This document shows positions 1 to 5,884 of a DNA stretch of 5,884 nt, one piece after another. The position numbers were made by a program, and so were the translations under genes. Positions within the stretch are counted from its first letter, which is position 1, and each line of letters begins with the position of its first letter. The notes under the pieces are model-generated. The model was not told the origin of the DNA. It was given only the letters and a program-made list of their open reading frames with translations, and ran no database searches. The stretch lies in assembly GCA_013205365.1 (NCBI GenBank), contig JABMNC010000162.1, positions 1 through 5,884 on the forward strand, read 5' to 3'. The DNA is from Cryomorphaceae bacterium (lineage in GTDB: Bacteria > Bacteroidota > Bacteroidia > Flavobacteriales > Schleiferiaceae).

Positions 1-455
1 ACGCTCCCCTTGAGCTGCTTTAGGGCCAGTTCGTGGCCTGCGCGGGACTCGGCGGCAATTAAATCACCAACCGCCTCGGCTTGAGCAAGGTCAAGCTTGC
101 CGTTGGCAAAGGCTCGTTGGGTGAATTCTCCTGGAGCAGCAAGCTCCGCGCCGCTGGCGATGAGGGCCTCCACCGCTTGAGCGGCAATAAAAGGGGATCC
201 ATGAAGACCAAATTCCACCACGTCCTCACCAGTGAATGACCATGGTCCCTTAAAAAAGGTAGCAAGGCCCTCGTCGAGCATTCGGCCCTCGGGGTCTAGA
301 AATTTTCCTAAAACGGACTGCCGCGGGGTAAAGTTTGAATTCGATTTAAATCGCTCGGTCGCAATACGCAGGGCTTCGGGGCCCGAGAGCCGCAGGACGT
401 TCAAGGCGCCCAATCCGCTGGCGGTTGCAAGGGCAACAATGGTGCGATCATTCAC
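1..455 (-). CDS. mnmE: tRNA uridine-5-carboxymethylaminomethyl modification GTPase MnmE, N-terminal part (cut by window edge)
   Basis: MnmE works with MnmG to modify the wobble uridine (U34) of certain tRNAs in the cytoplasm, using a 5,10-methylene-tetrahydrofolate-derived carbon and GTP hydrolysis. The window holds 151 codons, nearly all of the N-terminal folate-binding domain. Visible family motifs are TIVALAT at residues 5-11, the LRLSG turn at 21-25, SFTGEDVVE with HGSP at 73-88, and the very conserved PGEFTQRAFANGKLDLAQAEAV at 108-129 (read as two blocks, PGEFTQRAF and GKLDLAQAEAV). The helical and GTPase domains lie beyond the left edge. The start is GTG at 455-453: an in-frame TGA lies only two codons upstream (461-459), and the first residues already match the family N-terminus. 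A GAGGGG stretch abuts the start. It lies 39 bases after the methyltransferase stop and is probably co-transcribed with it. Identification is from motif recognition and is firm. Confidence 0.95.
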   Translation of the reverse strand, partial: MNDRTIVALATASGLGALNVLRLSGPEALRIATERFKSNSNFTPRQSVLGKFLDPEGRMLDEGLATFFKGPWSFTGEDVVEFGLHGSPFIAAQAVEALIASGAELAAPGEFTQRAFANGKLDLAQAEAVGDLIAAESRAGHELALKQLKGS

Positions 456-494
456 CCCTCAAAGGTAGGGTGGTCGATGCATCTGCTTGGCTTA

Positions 495-1199
495 CTACCG
501 GCCAATCGCCCAAATGGCTGGTGCTTTGGCCTCGAGCTGCGGGGGCAGGGGAGTGGCGGACCATTCGCCAACCGTCTTGGTGCAAGACCATTCCTGGCTT
601 GCCGTTAAATTGAAGCCAACATAAACCTTGGTGCTCGGAGCCAAAAATTGAAGGAGCTCCGCAAAAAGCTTGGCATTTCGGTAGGGTGTTTCAATAAACC
701 ATTGGCTTTCTTGGTTGGCATCGCGCTCCATGCGGCTCAGTTGCTCGCGCCGCAAGCTGGCATCGTGGGGCAGGTACCCGTGAAAGCGGAACCTTTGGCC
801 ATTGAGGCCGCTTGACATTAAACCCAAAAGAAAGGAGGAAGGTCCGGGCCAAGAAACTACGGTTATGCCCAATTGGTGGGCCTTGGCAACGACCTCAGCT
901 CCCGGATCTGCCATTCCAGGGGCACCGGCATCAGAAATTAAACCCATAGGATTCCCGCTGAGGCAGGGTTGCAGAAGGGTCAGCGCTTCGTTGGACCCGT
1001 GCTTGGACCAACTCGAGAGTTCCAAACTGGGTAAATCAATTTGAGGGTTTATTGCTCGCAACTGGGCTCGAGCCGTTTTAGGCGTTTCTACAATCCAGTG
1101 CTTGATAGTACCAACAAGTTCCTCAAGTTCTGAGCCCAGCCATCGTCCGCCTTCGGCTAGGGGCACCGGTATTAGGTGCAGTGTTCCATACTTAGCCAT
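495..1199 (-). CDS. SAM-dependent methyltransferase, RsmI/YraL (tetrapyrrole methylase fold) family
   Basis: This is a roughly 234-residue cytoplasmic enzyme of the fold shared by RsmI (2'-O-methylation of 16S rRNA C1402) and cobalamin/siroheme methylases. Numbered from the ATG, the SAM-site loop SDAGAPGMADPG is at about 89-100, GPSS at 119-122, a FHGYLP strand near 139-144, and ETPYR at 170-174. These correspond to SDAGTPxxSDPG, GPSA, FxGFLP and ESPHR in RsmI. It is shorter than typical RsmI (about 280 residues) and lacks its C-terminal helical extension, as does a flavobacterial paralog group found beside dnaA. The rRNA target is therefore inferred, not assured, and I give no symbol. I prefer ATG at 1199-1197 because homologs begin close to the KYGTLHLIPVP strand. 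A GTG at 1220-1218, three bases after the dnaA stop, would add seven residues. It sits in the probable dnaA-methyltransferase-mnmE operon. Confidence 0.9.
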   Translation of the reverse strand: MAKYGTLHLIPVPLAEGGRWLGSELEELVGTIKHWIVETPKTARAQLRAINPQIDLPSLELSSWSKHGSNEALTLLQPCLSGNPMGLISDAGAPGMADPGAEVVAKAHQLGITVVSWPGPSSFLLGLMSSGLNGQRFRFHGYLPHDASLRREQLSRMERDANQESQWFIETPYRNAKLFAELLQFLAPSTKVYVGFNLTASQEWSCTKTVGEWSATPLPPQLEAKAPAIWAIGR

Positions 1200-1223
1200 A
1201 TGGGCACTATCGCTTGGCACGGG

Positions 1224-2654
1224 TTAGGCCAGCGTCAATTTTTTGCGGATGTCGTCCACGTAGATTCTAAAGCGCTTGTCAGTTTCGGTCAGGTTAGAGA
1301 CGGTTCGGCAGGCGTGTAGCACGGTTGCGTGGTCCTTGTTTCCAATTTGCAAACCAATAGACGCTAAAGAGCTCTTGGTCATCTGCTTGGCAAAATACAT
1401 CGTCAGTTGACGGGCCTGCACGATTTCGCGCTTGCGCGTCTTGCTTCGCAGCAGCTCGATGGGCATGTCAAAATAGTCGCAAACCACCTTTTGAATAAAG
1501 TCAATAGAAATCTCGCGGGTGGTGTTTTTGACGAACTTGTCAATCATCGACTTGGCCAATTCCACCGTAATGCGCTTGCGGTTCAATGAAGATTGTGCCA
1601 GCAGCGAAATAAGGGCGCCTTCGAGTTCGCGTACGTTGTTGGTAATGGAATAGGCCAGGTACTCAATCACGTCGTCGGTCATCTCAATGCCGTCTGCATA
1701 GAGCTTTTGGCGCAAAATAGCCATCCTGGTCTCGAGGTCCGGTCGCTGAAGGTCTGCAGAAAGACCCCACTTAAAGCGGGAGAGCAGGCGCTGCTCGACT
1801 CCTTGAAGATCCACGGGTGCCCGGTCAGAGGTTAGAACGATTTGCTTGCCCTGCTGGTGGAGGTGGTTGAAAATTTCAAAAAATACGTCTTGCGTTTTTT
1901 CCTTACCGCCAAAAGAATGCACGTCGTCCATGATGAGAACATCTATGAGCTGGTAGAAGTGCACAAAATCGTTCTTCGTATTGTTGCGTATCGAGTCAAT
2001 AAACTGCTGAGTAAAACGCTCGGCCGAAACATAAAGGACTGTTTTCTCGGGGAATCGATCCTTGATTTCAATTCCGATCGCATGGGCAAGGTGGGTCTTA
2101 CCCAATCCATTGGCTCCATAGAGAAGCAAGGGATTAAAGGATGTTCCGCCCGGCTTTTGAGCCACGGCATAACCCGCGCTTCGCGCAAGACGGTTGCAAT
2201 CTCCCTCAATAAAGTTCTCAAAGCTGTAGTTTGGATTCAGCTGTGACTCGATGTGCACCTTCTTTAAACCGGGAATCACAAAGGGGTTGCGAATCCCGTC
2301 GTCTCCGATGCGAGCAGGTAAGGAAACTTGAGGATTCTCCACTGGGCCTCTGTTTGCCGAGGGAATATCCATGTTAGAGGTCCCTAGGTGCGCGGATTCC
2401 TGATCCATCACAATGGAGTAAACTAAGCGAGCGTCGCTGCCCATTTCTTTGGTAATAGCTGACTTTAAAAGCTTAACGTAGTTGGCTTCGAGCCACTCGT
2501 AGACAAACTTAGAAGGAACCTGTAGGGTAATGATCTTACCCTGCAGCTTCATGGGCCTAATAGGCAGGAACCACGTCTTGAAAGCCTGTGGACTGATGTT
2601 GTCTTGAACATAGTTCAGACAGTTTCTCCATACGGCTTCGGCGGTGCGCTCCAT
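1224..2654 (-). CDS. dnaA: Chromosomal replication initiator protein DnaA
   Basis: DnaA binds the origin, forms an ATP-dependent filament, melts the DNA and helps load the replicative helicase. The 476-residue length is normal for Flavobacteriia. Domain I (about 1-85) carries VWRNCLNYVQDNISPQAFKTW, seen as VWRNCLNYV then SPQAFKTW. A short linker covers about 86-120. The AAA+ core has Walker A GANGLGKTH (180-188), Walker B LIMDDVH (240-246), KEKTQ (251-255), sensor I with LTSDR (274-278), a box VII arginine-finger candidate R293 in LSRFKWG, and sensor II R342 in NVRELEGAL. Domain IV has the DnaA signature from about 411, with ARQLTMYFAKQMTKSSL and the DNA-contacting KDHAT at 440-444 (GNKDHAT where many have GGRDHTT). 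All key residues are present. The ATG fits the usual N-terminus and has no Shine-Dalgarno sequence. It is divergent from the thioesterase and first in a probable operon with the methyltransferase and mnmE. Confidence 0.98.
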   Translation of the reverse strand: MERTAEAVWRNCLNYVQDNISPQAFKTWFLPIRPMKLQGKIITLQVPSKFVYEWLEANYVKLLKSAITKEMGSDARLVYSIVMDQESAHLGTSNMDIPSANRGPVENPQVSLPARIGDDGIRNPFVIPGLKKVHIESQLNPNYSFENFIEGDCNRLARSAGYAVAQKPGGTSFNPLLLYGANGLGKTHLAHAIGIEIKDRFPEKTVLYVSAERFTQQFIDSIRNNTKNDFVHFYQLIDVLIMDDVHSFGGKEKTQDVFFEIFNHLHQQGKQIVLTSDRAPVDLQGVEQRLLSRFKWGLSADLQRPDLETRMAILRQKLYADGIEMTDDVIEYLAYSITNNVRELEGALISLLAQSSLNRKRITVELAKSMIDKFVKNTTREISIDFIQKVVCDYFDMPIELLRSKTRKREIVQARQLTMYFAKQMTKSSLASIGLQIGNKDHATVLHACRTVSNLTETDKRFRIYVDDIRKKLTLA

Positions 2655-2683
2655 TGTTGCGTTTAGGTTAGTAATTTGTGCTG

Positions 2684-2739
2684 CCGAAACAGGACTTTGG
2701 ATTGGCTCCAGGGGGCGCTGGAAACAGTCGCTCTTTCGG
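2684..2739 (-). other. Nested inverted repeats in the probable dnaA 5' leader
   Basis: CCGAAA at 2684-2689 pairs with TTTCGG at 2734-2739. Inside them TCCAG (2707-2711) pairs with CTGGA (2718-2722) around a GC-rich six-base loop. The heptamer GAAACAG also occurs twice, at 2686-2692 and 2721-2727. The stems are only 6 and 5 base pairs and no T-run follows, so this does not look like an intrinsic terminator. Its place 30-85 bases ahead of the dnaA start, within normal-composition DNA, makes a transcribed, folded leader possible. The pairing is visible directly; a function is inference. Confidence 0.3.
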
Positions 2740-2806
2740 ACTACGAAATTGTCAATTAAATATGTTGAAAAAAAACCTCTGACCTATTGATTTACAAAAA
2801 ATATTG

Positions 2807-2892
2807 TTGTTAACGTATTGTAATGAGCATTCATTTTCCCTTGTTAAAAAATTCATAATTCACTGAAAATAAGTAATTTAATTGTTAAAAAA
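2807..2892. repeat. Three copies of TTGTTAA in the A+T-rich half of the dnaA/thioesterase intergenic region
   Basis: The heptamer TTGTTAA occurs on the plus strand at 2807-2813, 2841-2847 and 2882-2888. The last two extend to an identical 11-mer, TTGTTAAAAAA, at 2841-2851 and 2882-2892. Read on the other strand the unit is TTAACAA. Spacings are 34 and 41 bases. In DNA this A+T-rich some recurrence is expected by chance, so a binding-site role is only a possibility. Confidence 0.35.
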
Positions 2893-3300
2893 ATGTTTGT
2901 TACAACACATAAAATGAGAGTGCGTTACGCCGAAACCGACCGCATGGGCTACGCCTACTACGGCAACTACCCGACCTACTTTGAGGTGGCGAGGGTGGAG
3001 GCCTTGAGAACATTGGGCATACGCTATGCAGACATCGAATCTAGCGGTGTAATGCTCCCCGTGCGCGACCTGTCTCTTCGCTACCGAATTCCGCTTCGCT
3101 ACGACGAGTTGTTTACCGTAACTACCGAAATTTCAAGCCTGCCTGAAGGCAGCAGAATCTACTTTAAGTACCAAATACATAACGAGCAGGCAGAGCTCTG
3201 CACCGAGGGCGAAACCACCCTAGTTTTTGCCTCGACCGAAACGGGGAGACCCACCTCGGCTCCTCTGGCCTTTCTTGAGGCCTTGGCTCCATACTTTTAG
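2893..3300 (+). CDS. Acyl-CoA thioesterase, YbgC/FadM-like hotdog fold (4HBT family)
   Basis: The predicted 135-residue cytoplasmic enzyme hydrolyses acyl-CoA thioesters; the acyl chain preference cannot be read from sequence. The N-terminal strand and turn RVRYAETDRMGYAYYGNY (9-26) matches the family pattern YADTDxMGxxYxxNY, with D16 as the expected catalytic aspartate. The long hotdog helix follows with YFEVARVEAL (29-38). The rest reads as the usual beta strands, including LRYRIPLRYDELF (62-74), and ends soon after the last strand. Length is typical for single-domain members. The ATG follows an A-rich stretch with no Shine-Dalgarno sequence, as is usual in Flavobacteriia. It is the only rightward gene here, is divergent from dnaA as in many flavobacterial genomes, and its TAG stop overlaps the stop of the convergent protease gene. 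It has no room for a terminator of its own in intergenic DNA. Confidence 0.93.
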   Translation: MFVTTHKMRVRYAETDRMGYAYYGNYPTYFEVARVEALRTLGIRYADIESSGVMLPVRDLSLRYRIPLRYDELFTVTTEISSLPEGSRIYFKYQIHNEQAELCTEGETTLVFASTETGRPTSAPLAFLEALAPYF

Positions 3301-4886
3301 GGAGTCACTAGAATGCGCCGGCCGTCCTGGCTCAAGTACCAACCTGCTGCAGGAAGCGCTCCGAATTGCTTCAGTACCAATTCCCTACCCATTGCATCGC
3401 GTACTCTGAGGCTTTGCGGGAGTGAATCCGGCCAAAGTCCGTTTATAAGTACAATTACGTCGCTGCCCTTATCTTCTCTAAACTCTCTGCTGCCGAGGCC
3501 CGGAACTAAAATTTGCCAGGCAGCAAAGTCCAGCCGCAAGCCCGCAGCGTGCTGGCCGTTGTGCTTGACGCTGTCTGCATGGAGCACGAGTTCGGCAAAT
3601 TGGCGAAAGGTGGTACCCGAAGTCAGGCCATAAAGCGCCTCCATAACCAGACCGTCCATGATGGTCCCGCCGAGGCGTTGTCTTCCTCGCACAAGCGCGT
3701 CCACCATTACCGTGGTGTGGCTGTAGGGCCCCGTGAATAGTAGGCCAGGGTACATTTTAAGTTGGCTGTTTATGGCCGATCGCCCGCTCCAGAATTCATT
3801 GTGCCCGTCCCAGGTAAAAACATTCTGCCATCGGTTTGGGCTGTGCACCAGGGACCATGACACCGCAAAATAGTCGCAAATAGCCTCCTCAAGAGCCTGA
3901 CGCTGGGTATTAATGTTGGTTCCAGGAGCCGCGCCATAGGCCATTGCATGGCCGTACTCGTGAATGACGACGTCGGCATCCTCGGCATCGTCAACGCCCC
4001 CTTCTCCAAAGTAGAGCTTCGGGGGGCTTGTTCCAAAGTCAAAGGCACTGAGGTCTGCGCCGTTGTAAGCATTCACATCAATGGGAATGGGGTAGGAGAC
4101 CATGCTTGGGTACCCGAGGTTAGCCATGCGCTGCTTCCATTGGTAAATGTGGTACAGCGCGTTAACCATTTCAAATTCCGCGTCGCTGCGGCTGAAGAAT
4201 GCGGTCGGGCCAGGCAGAATGGGCACTGCAACAGTCGGAGGATCAAATTCTTGAACCACCGCTGCGGAGTTTGCCAAAACGAAGCCTGTTCCGTTCCAGG
4301 TAAGTTTAAGTCCGACCAAACTTTGGTGCTGGTCCAAGACCGCCGCATTGCCGTCGTTGGCATCTACGTACTGCCCTCCGTAGGGCACATTGGCCACCGA
4401 AAGGGGGTCGGGCAAAAAGACCTTTGCGGCAATGGTTGTATCCCAGCGGCGGATCAGGTCCAAAGAATCAAGAGGTCGCCCGTTCTGGTCATACCAAGTG
4501 CGCACTCTTTTTAGGGGACTCGCCCGGTAGCTTTCGCGACGCTCTGCCGGTAGCCATTGCATGCCCATCACGAGCCATACTGGGTCGGGTGTTGAGGCCA
4601 GGGTGTGGGTGCCGGCCGGCTGGTCGGGCAAAATGGGCTCGACAACCAATGCAAGGGTACCGTCAGGCTTAAATACCCTTAGCGCTTCTGCGCCCTCAAT
4701 GGCTAGGCCTTGAAGGTAGCCTTGCAGCCGCTGGTACCGGAGCCATTGGGTCTCTCGAGTCGCATATTCTCGCCATTCCACTGCAGCGCTGAGGCTTGCA
4801 TTCCCATAGGTAAGTCGGGACTCAAGTTCCTGGGCAAGCATCCCATGCACTCCCGCAAGACAGGCAAGAAGCCAAAATATCTTCAC
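3297..4886 (-). CDS. Secreted gluzincin-type zinc metalloprotease (M36/fungalysin-like) with a short T9SS-like C-terminal domain
   Basis: This is a predicted exported protease of 529 residues. A signal peptide is clear: MKIFWLLACLAGVHG at 1-15, with cleavage likely between about 15 and 19. Residues 20-230 form a presumed pro- or accessory region. Its 157-180 segment (FLPDPLSVANVPYGGQYVD and on) recalls a recurring Bacteroidota family. The catalytic part has NALYHIYQWKQRM (242-254), a lead-in GGVDDAEDADVVI, then HEYGH at 309-313 giving zinc ligands H309 and H313 and general base E310. The downstream EEAICDYFA (333-341) supplies the third ligand, probably E334, with D338 as second-shell acid. 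SHTTVMVDAL (389-398) follows. The C-terminus (about 493-529) reads VRDAMGREL, then LPAAGWYL, and a final strand. This resembles the second half of a type A T9SS sorting domain but lacks a visible PNP start and terminal lysine. The GTG start lies in the ribD stop (GTGA overlap), suggesting translational coupling. Substrate is unknown. Confidence 0.85.
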   Translation of the reverse strand: MKIFWLLACLAGVHGMLAQELESRLTYGNASLSAAVEWREYATRETQWLRYQRLQGYLQGLAIEGAEALRVFKPDGTLALVVEPILPDQPAGTHTLASTPDPVWLVMGMQWLPAERRESYRASPLKRVRTWYDQNGRPLDSLDLIRRWDTTIAAKVFLPDPLSVANVPYGGQYVDANDGNAAVLDQHQSLVGLKLTWNGTGFVLANSAAVVQEFDPPTVAVPILPGPTAFFSRSDAEFEMVNALYHIYQWKQRMANLGYPSMVSYPIPIDVNAYNGADLSAFDFGTSPPKLYFGEGGVDDAEDADVVIHEYGHAMAYGAAPGTNINTQRQALEEAICDYFAVSWSLVHSPNRWQNVFTWDGHNEFWSGRSAINSQLKMYPGLLFTGPYSHTTVMVDALVRGRQRLGGTIMDGLVMEALYGLTSGTTFRQFAELVLHADSVKHNGQHAAGLRLDFAAWQILVPGLGSREFREDKGSDVIVLINGLWPDSLPQSLRVRDAMGRELVLKQFGALPAAGWYLSQDGRRILVTP

Positions 4887-5884
4887 AAGGCTAATTTAGG
4901 GAGTCGAGCCTGCTGCAATTCATCCAAACCCCATTTTGCTCTCGAATCCCAGTCCCATGAAGTTTTAGGAGCGAAGCTTCCGCCTTCGGGCAGTGCGTTT
5001 CGGCTCATTAACCGATAGGCCTCGTCGCAAAAACCTTGATCAATAAAAAACTGCAGAGTTCTTGGACCTCCTTCTACCAAAAGTCCAACCTGGCCGCATA
5101 CACTTAGGCTGCGCCCTAAGGCTTCGGCACTGGTTTCACCCTCAAGCGGACTCCACAGGATCCAGCCCTCGCGCTCGGCACGCTCTTGGTTTATATCATT
5201 CAAAGGCCTTTCGGCCCACAGGTACCGCGGTATCTCGGGCCCAGCGACTGCCCGAACTCCTCCTTGGGTGGAGTCTGCCAACCAGGTTCCTGCGCCCACC
5301 AGGAGCGACCCGCATTCCTGCCGCAGCCGATGCGTCCATACTTGAGCCTCTTGCCCCGTGATGGGCCAAGGGCCAGGGTGGTTTTTGCGCGGACCATCCA
5401 CCTGGCCTAGGGCGTCTTGGGCCCATTTGAGTGTGGTATGCGGCCGGCCCGCAGCAATAGAGGTAAAAAACCTCTTGTTTTGCTCTGCGGCCTCCTTCTC
5501 TAAAGTTCCAAGAATGACCCTGCGACCGGCATCGCGCAGCATGGCGAGTCCGCGCCCTGCAACCAAGGGGTTCGGATCCTGGTGCGCCACCACGATAGTG
5601 CCTATGCCGGAATTTAAAATGGCTAGGCTGCAGGGGCCAGTCCGTCCTTGATGGCTGCAGGGTTCTAAACTCACATAAAACTCGGACTCCGGCAAAAGGC
5701 TAAGGTCCTCGGCCTGCAGTTGATTCAAGGCCATAATTTCGGCGTGCGCTTCCCCGGCTCGGTGGTGGTAGCCCTCGGCTAAAATCCGGTCGTTGTGCAC
5801 GATTAAGGCTCCGACCAAAGGATTGGGCTGGGTAAAACCACTCCCCTGAGCCGCCAAATCAAGGGCTCGACGCATGAAGTACTC
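4883..5884 (-). CDS. ribD: Bifunctional riboflavin biosynthesis deaminase/reductase RibD (5' end beyond window)
   Basis: RibD carries out two steps of riboflavin synthesis: deamination of the pyrimidine amine from GTP cyclohydrolase II, then NADPH-dependent reduction of the ribosyl side chain. Numbering from the first ATG in the window (5875), the deaminase domain spans about 1-142 with PNPLVGALIV (17-26), HAE (44-46; zinc ligand H44, proton shuttle E46) and PCSHQGRTGPC (72-82; zinc ligands C73 and C82). The reductase domain follows with TLKWAQ (148-153), ITG (172-174), LLVGAGTWLAD (191-201) and the VEGG loop (267-270). Three codons upstream of that ATG stay open and read E-Y-F, which fits the EYFMRRAL start of many RibD proteins. 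I therefore extend the gene to the edge; the true start is probably a few residues outside. Some reductase motifs are altered. The stop overlaps the protease start. Confidence 0.95.
   Translation of the reverse strand, partial: EYFMRRALDLAAQGSGFTQPNPLVGALIVHNDRILAEGYHHRAGEAHAEIMALNQLQAEDLSLLPESEFYVSLEPCSHQGRTGPCSLAILNSGIGTIVVAHQDPNPLVAGRGLAMLRDAGRRVILGTLEKEAAEQNKRFFTSIAAGRPHTTLKWAQDALGQVDGPRKNHPGPWPITGQEAQVWTHRLRQECGSLLVGAGTWLADSTQGGVRAVAGPEIPRYLWAERPLNDINQERAEREGWILWSPLEGETSAEALGRSLSVCGQVGLLVEGGPRTLQFFIDQGFCDEAYRLMSRNALPEGGSFAPKTSWDWDSRAKWGLDELQQARLPKLAL

Larger units (their letters stand above)
2655..2892. promoter_or_regulatory. Divergent dnaA / thioesterase intergenic region with a composition break
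   Basis: This 238-base region separates the dnaA start from the thioesterase start and must carry promoters for both directions. The dnaA-proximal part (2655-2750) is about 49% G+C. The rest (2751-2892) is only about 23% G+C by my count, so the promoters are probably in that half. The flavobacterial sigma consensus is TAnnTTTG at -7 with TTG near -33. The nearest matches are TATTTTTTG on the minus strand (2803-2795, one base too long between TA and TTTG) and TATTGTTG on the plus strand (2802-2809, one mismatch). Neither has a convincing -33 partner, so I do not call exact promoters. No perfect TTATCCACA DnaA box is present. The closest is TTAACAACA on the minus strand (2813-2805), matching 7 of 9 bases. 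Confidence 0.6.

Noticed and set aside
59..265. Leftward 68-codon frame near the left edge
   Set aside because: It overlaps mnmE in a different frame of the same strand; the MnmE frame has the family motifs.
232..468. Rightward open frame of 78 codons opposite mnmE
   Set aside because: The opposite strand here is clearly MnmE with conserved motifs; this frame shows no recognisable protein features.
1842..2246. Rightward open frame of 134 codons opposite dnaA
   Set aside because: It lies entirely within the conserved AAA+ coding region of dnaA and is an antisense shadow.
2739..2760. TTGACA on the minus strand as a -35 box for dnaA
   Set aside because: Flavobacterial primary sigma factors do not use the TTGACA/TATAAT pattern, and no suitable -10 follows at the right distance.
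2751..2892. Replication origin with DnaA-box cluster
   Set aside because: No TTATCCACA or single-mismatch copies were found; one 7-of-9 match and A+T richness are not enough to annotate an origin.
3267..3282. Inverted repeat GGCCT/AGGCC near the thioesterase end as a terminator
   Set aside because: The stem is only five base pairs, lies inside the coding sequence and is not followed directly by a T-run, so I do not call it a terminator.
3948..4514. Rightward open frame of 188 codons opposite the protease
   Set aside because: It covers the catalytic HEYGH region in antisense and has no domain of its own; long antisense frames are expected from the codon use.

Overview
The window looks like a housekeeping stretch of a Bacteroidota chromosome, most likely order Flavobacteriales. 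The basis is threefold. The DnaA sequence is of flavobacterial type throughout. The gene starts are A-rich or lack a Shine-Dalgarno sequence. A secreted metalloprotease ends in what looks like a short type IX secretion (T9SS) sorting domain. The coding DNA is about half G+C, high for the class, which would fit a Cryomorphaceae/Schleiferiaceae-like lineage; that family-level placement is inference only.

Layout from left to right: (1) the first 151 codons of mnmE, leftward, cut by the left edge; (2) a short RsmI/YraL-type tetrapyrrole-methylase-fold methyltransferase, leftward; (3) complete dnaA, leftward. Read in their own direction these are dnaA, methyltransferase, mnmE, with gaps of only 3-24 and 39 bases, so they probably form one transcription unit. 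(4) A 238-base divergent intergenic region has two parts: a dnaA-proximal part of ordinary composition that can fold, and a very A+T-rich part next to the thioesterase. (5) A rightward YbgC/4HBT-type acyl-CoA thioesterase. (6) A leftward, exported gluzincin-type metalloprotease whose stop codon interlocks with the thioesterase stop. (7) Leftward ribD, cut by the right edge, whose stop codon overlaps the GTG start of the protease gene.

The functional themes are replication initiation (DnaA), tRNA and probably rRNA modification (MnmE and the methyltransferase), riboflavin synthesis (RibD), acyl-CoA hydrolysis and a secreted protease. The thioesterase-dnaA-methyltransferase neighbourhood is a recurring flavobacterial arrangement, but the small tyrosine phosphatase often found just after dnaA is absent here. 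I found no tRNA or rRNA genes, CRISPR, insertion sequences, phage genes or defence system. The least understood item is the protease with its atypical C-terminus. The most interesting non-coding DNA is the dnaA/thioesterase intergenic region.
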